NCBI RefSeq assembly: GCF_000512585.2
Contig: NC_089241.1
Location: 3,986,001 to 4,050,000, forward strand
DNA: 64,000 bases
Direction: 5' to 3'
From: Kwoniella bestiolae CBS 10118
Lineage: Eukaryota > Basidiomycota > Tremellomycetes > Tremellales > Cryptococcaceae
The stretch's first letter is position 1, and each line of letters starts with the position of its first letter. Shown here in pieces: positions 59,491-64,000 of the stretch. The notes beneath the pieces are model-generated. The model had not been told where the DNA came from. It ran no database searches and was given only the letters and a program-made list of their open reading frames with translations. A program made the position numbers and the translations under genes.

Positions 59491-59821
59491 TTTGGGTGAG
59501 CTGCTTCTTGTCTATCTGATAACAATTGATCTTCAAAGATGCGAATGGTGAATTATCTTGGATTCCAACGCTGGACAGTGGCAACCGCAATGGCAATGAA
59601 TTTTGAAAAAATAATTGAGCAGATGCAGCGGAATCAAATTTGTTTACTACTGAAGTACTCAGTACCTCCACTCGTGCGAGTCTAACAAGCGGAAATCACC
59701 GCCTGTCACGCACAGATAAAAGTTGAGTTTAACTGTCTGCTCGTTGCTATAATCTACAACTGTTCATCCCACCATGACCAAGTGACATCAATCTAAATCA
59801 CCAAACAAAGACGAAAACGAG
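59491..59821. other. Divergent promoter of RPF2 and the FAF1-like gene
   Basis: 330 bp between two nucleolar-protein genes, suggesting shared ribosome-biogenesis regulation. No further element is assigned. Confidence 0.4.
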
Positions 59822-61387
59822 ATGCCTGCGAAACCTTCAAAGACAACGACCAAAGTTGTAAAACCTGTGCCCAAGGTATCTTCCACCGCCAAGGGGAAAG
59901 CCAAAACCAGAGCTTTACCTCCCTCAAAACGACCTAGATCATCTTCCCTCAGCTCTGCATCTGGCTCTGGATCTAATTCTGTAGATGACAACGATGGAGC
60001 GAATGACAAGTCAGCAATGTTAGCTGCGCTCGAAGCTCAATCTCGAGCTATGTTAGGTCTAGCGCCCCTGTCAAATGCAGGTGAGAGTAGTAGTGCTGCG
60101 AAAGGCAAGAAGAGAGCTTTGGAAGACTCTGATCCTGACTCTGGGTCAAACTCAGATGTTGGAGAAGAAGAAGAGGGGGATGGAGAAGAGTATATATCAG
60201 ATGATGGATGGGGTGCCGATGATGGTTTTGTGAGCGATAGCGAGGATGAGTTTCTGGGTAAGCCCCCCGCTCTCTTTAGACGAACTGGAAGGTAGATAGA
60301 CTAGATGCTCATTCATCCGTATTTGTCAGGTTTTGACGAGATACCAAATCCAAATCACGGATCATCTTCGTCAAGCACAGTGAAAAGTAAAGTCCCCGAA
60401 GTGGTATTTGACGGTGGGATGGGAATGGGTGCAAAGAGAGATACCGATATGGGGATGAGCAAAGCTGAGAGAAGGGCATTTATGGTAAGTCAACCCTAAT
60501 ATATGATACATGTATTATCGCTGGTTGCTGAGTACTCGAGTATAGAATGGTAACTCTGCTAAGATGATGGGTTTGAAATCTGAGGATGATGGGTATAATA
60601 GTCCCAGGGCAGGTAAGAGGCTCAGAGCGGGGTCGGAAGATTTGGACGAACAGTGAGTTGAAACACCTTCAAACTCATAAACCTTCATTTTACCCCATCC
60701 ATAAACTCAAAGTCTGCAACCCCTCATAATCTATTCACAGAGGACAAGATACCAATTATTACCATGACAAGTATCATACTGCATACTGACCACTCTCAAT
60801 CGTCCCACAGGTCGAACCTCAAACTCGATCAAACACTCCACAAAATGCTCCTCACCACCCTCCTCCCCTCATCCGCACTCGATACTGTCTCCCGCCCAAG
60901 CGAAAAGCGAAACCATCTCCAAGGACGTCTAATGGAACTTGCCTCCTACCAACTCCCAGGGGAGGGTATCCAATCCCTCAAATCGTCCGAATTATCCAAA
61001 CTCCCTGCGCATATTAGAACGGGGATAATACATAAACAGGCTAAACGGGAGAAAGCGAAGAAAGAGGAGGAGAGAGCTGCTGGCAACGTGGATAAACGAT
61101 TTGGAGGACTGGGAGATGGAGGGAGAAGTGGAGGAGGAGGGAGGGAGGTTCAAAGAGCAGAAGTGGGGAGAGAGGTTGGTAAGAAGAAGGGTATGGCTGG
61201 TAGGACGAGGGATGATTCGGAGAGAGCTAGGGGGTTGAGTTTGGGGGTGGGGAGGTTCCAGGGGGGAACGTTGAAGTTAAGTAGGGAGGAGATTAGGAGT
61301 GTAAATGGTGCTGGTGATAGGGGTGGGCGAGGTGGGCGAGGAGGGAAGAGAGGTGGGAGGGGTGAGAGGGGCGGAAAGAGGAGATAG
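59822..61387 (+). CDS. FAF1/C1orf131-like nucleolar protein (tentative)
   Basis: Four exons (59822-60257, 60330-60484, 60546-60652, 60811-61387) give 424 residues. Most of the protein is disordered: a Lys/Ser N-terminus, an acidic stretch (GEEEEGDGEEYISDDGWGAD), then SKVPEVVFDGGMGMGAKR and KAERRAFMNGNSAKMMG, which resemble the FAF1/DUF4602 group of small-subunit processome factors. A basic helix-rich part with RTGIIHKQAKREKAKKEEER follows. The end has GRFQGGTLKLSREEIRS and an RGG-like GGRGG repeat. Assignment rests on short motifs and divergent pairing with RPF2. Confidence 0.6.
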
Positions 61388-61810
61388 GTTTCAAGATCTT
61401 TGGTATATGTCATATCTTGGAGGTTTGTTCTTTCTTGTATGCATGTCTCAGGATATTTAGCAGTGTCGGTAGTCGAGCTTTGCTATTCCGATGCCATGGT
61501 GCGAATGAACTTGCAATGTTGCACGTTGTTCGTGCTGGAGCGGGCTGTACACAGATTTGCCAGATGATCACACCGTATTCATCTCGAAAAATCCGAACAT
61601 TATAGAATACAAACGTCATAATGAACAATCAACCCAAGAAACCAAAATCCAAAATCCAGAACCCAACGAACAAAAGTTATAAGAACCAAAACACGCGATA
61701 TCCTACCCATTCGCACCTCACCACGATCGAATGAGTCTACCCTAGGTTCCGCTTCCAACTCAATCCCGCATGAAGCCCAATTGACCCAGGACATAACCCC
61801 ACTCCCACGC
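61388..61810. other. Convergent intergenic region
   Basis: Lies between the 3' ends of the FAF1-like gene and CSM1; no gene supported. Confidence 0.5.
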
Positions 61811-63526
61811 CTACTCCTCATCCTCCCCTCCAACCTTCGCTCTGAGCTCCATGAAGAACCCACCCAGCTGATCTCTCGGAACGACAAATTCGTTGGCAAA
61901 GTAATCTAATTGCTTGATGAATTCCTCTGACTCGTGCTGTAGTAATTCAGGTTGATAGTGCGCTGATTTGATGTATTTCGGTTTGGATGGGTCGGATTTG
62001 TCGATCTCGTTATAGCATCGAAGTTTGAAATTTAGGCCTGCGGGTAGCGAAGGATCATCAGTAAGATTGCTCTCAGGTGATATACTTCTCAGGTTGGGTT
62101 GTTAACATGACTTGTGAGAAAGGGATTGGACATCGAATGGAGTAGTCTTTCGAACCGATAGATATCCCCTTGCGGACCTCAAGTAAAGAGCGATACCATC
62201 CCTTATCTCACATCTAACGGTCCCCTTCAGACAAGGAACCGACAGTGACTCACTCTTCCCATCAATCGACAAAACACAATTAAAAACCTCCTCCTTCCCA
62301 AACCTCGCAGGTTTGATCTTGACATTCGCAATGTTCAATAACGTCAGATCCTCGTACAGCGCCAAACTAGCTTGGTCTTTGGCACTTTCTTCGGTATTGC
62401 CAAGTCCCGTACCACTACCAAGAGAGGGATGCTTGTTGGTCGACGAGTTGAGCTGCTGTTTCTCGATGAGGGATTTGGAGTAGGTGACTTCGGCTTGGAC
62501 CTGTTTCTGGAGTTCTAGGACTGCGGGTATGGCATGAGCGATTGGTGCTTCGTTGGAAGAAGAAAGGAAGCATTTCAAAGGGAGAGGATATACAGTGCTC
62601 CCAACTTGTCGGCGAGGACACCGCGATACCCTGATATCAAACCAACTCAACGACTCACTCTCACTATCTTTGGCCTTGTTATCATTCTTCAGCTTGGTCA
62701 ATTCATCCTTCATAGCTTTTACCTCCTTCGGATCCGTTTTGGAAGAATCGAATGGTCCACCAGCACTTGGCAGTTCCTTTTCCTTGTCTGTGCTAGACGA
62801 CAATAATGCCTTCTCTAGAGATTTGACCTTGGCTTGCAGTCTCTCCGTCAATGCAGTTTGAGTAGCTATTATATCGTTTTGAGCTGGTCACAATAATCCC
62901 ATCAAATTAGCTAAATCTCCCAATTGGCATGGCATAAGCATGAGGCTAGGTCAACAGCTCACCTTTAGCTTGCAGATCCGCTTTCTGCTTGTACTTTTCG
63001 AACAACCCTTCTTCGTCTGTACGGGATTTCGTCAATTCTTCAAATTGAGAAGAATAGGTATCTCGTTGACTTCTATATCGATCTCTTTCGGATGTCACCT
63101 ATGAAATATTTCAAGTATCAGCTATGAGTCCTTGCTGTTCAAGAATGGCTGGAATGCTAAAGCGGGTATGACTCACTGCTGCTAACTTCCTCTTCAATTC
63201 CTTGACATCGTCTTCTTCTCCGTTATTCGGCTGTAATGCCTTGGACGATGATTGTGATTTGGACAAAGGTTTCGACTTTCTCGGTACGTCTTCGTCTGCC
63301 GATCCGCCTAGAATTAGGTGTAAGCTAGAGCGTCTAAGCTATTACTACAGCTCAAATAGCTCACCATCTAATCCATCCTGATCCTCCTCGATATCTGCTT
63401 TCTTCGCTGATCGAGAAGGAGGTGCATTCTCTTTTCCCACCTGCAAGCCAAATTGTCAGCTGAACGTTCATCATAGAGAGGCAGCTCACCTTCTTGGTAC
63501 CCTTTGCAGTACTTGCAGAAGCCATT
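61811..63526 (-). CDS. CSM1: CSM1/PCS1 monopolin subunit
   Basis: Seven exons (63491-63526, 63365-63440, 63177-63307, 62963-63098, 62659-62883, 62254-62547, 61811-62037) give 374 residues. The first half is low-complexity followed by a long coiled coil (ERDRYRSQRDTYSSQFEELT ... ERLQAKVKSLEKALL). The C-terminal globular domain shows LALYEDLTLLNIANVKIKP, VFNCVLSIDGKS, LNFKLRCYNEIDKSD and FANEFVVPRDQLGGFFMELR, the Csm1/Pcs1 fold. Monopolin clamps kinetochore microtubule sites at the centromere and rDNA. Exon phases agree. Confidence 0.88.
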
Positions 63527-64000
63527 ATGCTATACTGATGTATCTGCGCCTAGTATGTAAGCAGAAGGAAGGAGGTAGTACAGAAGAATGTCCACACGCG
63601 GTTTGTTTACAATCACGTCGAATGCGACCTGCCGGTCGACGGAGTATGAGCACATCTCCGTATCACTCGGTTAAGCTTAAAATAGAGAGTGGTATGACGT
63701 TACACTCTCTTTTCATGAATAGCAGCGGCGAGCTCGCACGTAGTCTTGCTTACGTGTAGACTCGCATTATTATCTCCTAGTCGTACTCTTGTTGATGAAT
63801 TTGGATATGCACTTGTACATGTGCCTTCGTTGATCATCTTAATGCTACTGCCTCGGCTATTCAACAATCCTAAAGAGTAAAGAAACGTCCTTGCCACTCC
63901 ACTCACCATACAAGTCAGAACGTCGTCGAGTCAAGTGGTGTCTTTGTGTCTTAGTCTGTCGGTCTCCGATTTCGTCATCGACTCCTTTACTTCAACGCTT
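63527..64000. other. Window end, upstream of CSM1
   Basis: Promoter side of CSM1. No coding frame with support; a neighbouring gene may begin beyond the edge. Confidence 0.4.

Overview
The window is nuclear DNA of a basidiomycete yeast or filamentous fungus, most likely a tremellomycete (Cryptococcus/Kwoniella type). Evidence: compact genes with many 50-90 bp introns (GTGAGT/GTAAGT donors, CTGAC/CTAAC branch sites, CAG/TAG acceptors), gene-sized intergenic gaps, and intact fungal proteins (PRM1, ALG9, GUP1, HAP5, KHA1, ATG8). Exon models were rebuilt by hand; where exon lists are given, phases were checked by adding up lengths. Gene names rest on recognised motifs, not on database searches.

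Layout. 0-4 kb: an edge-cut acidic Ser/Thr-rich protein (-), a small ABM-domain protein (+) and the RNA-quality-control nuclease RAI1 (-). 4.5-9 kb: a DUF1365 membrane protein and the Arp2/3 WD subunit ARPC1 (+). 9.6-14 kb: a 64-aa Lys-rich protein (+), an Emi1/DUF3128 protein (-) and the mannosyltransferase ALG9 (+). 14.4-23 kb: ESCRT-0 HSE1 (+), CCAAT-factor HAP5 (-), Smc5/6 subunit NSE3 (-) and exosome subunit RRP42 (+). 32.8-44.6 kb: CKS1 (+), a heme oxygenase (-), GUP1 (+) and KHA1 (+). 45.9-64 kb: PRM1 (+), an unrecognised Ser-rich protein (-), proteasome beta-6 PRE7 (-), ATG8 (+), RPF2 (-), a FAF1-like protein (+) and monopolin CSM1/PCS1 (-).

The unusual part is 22.9-31.8 kb. A 2.7-kb stretch (22959-25654) without convincing coding capacity holds seven diverged, same-strand units that look like RNA polymerase III genes. 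Each starts with a GATCGCG-TAGC type block and has an internal A-box-like TAGCTYAACGG element (in six of seven the A box lies 19-24 nt in). Each ends with a short hairpin, a complementary CGCGATC strand and a T-run. Hairpin sequences differ between units while pairing is largely kept, and a TATA-like box lies about 20-38 bp upstream of most units. An eighth, solitary and shorter copy lies on the other strand at 45049-45163 with its own TATA box.

Immediately upstream on the same strand as the array is an intronless 881-residue protein combining a PTP/dual-specificity phosphatase loop, a P-loop polynucleotide-kinase-like domain and an RNA ligase domain. It is divergently paired (432-bp shared promoter) with a DUF2828 protein carrying a vWA-type DxSxS motif. 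I propose, as inference, a fungal RNA-repair locus: a three-activity RNA-end-healing/sealing enzyme, a Ro60-like vWA protein and a family of structured, tRNA-like Pol III RNAs. This recalls bacterial rsr/Y-RNA/rtcB operons but would be of independent composition.
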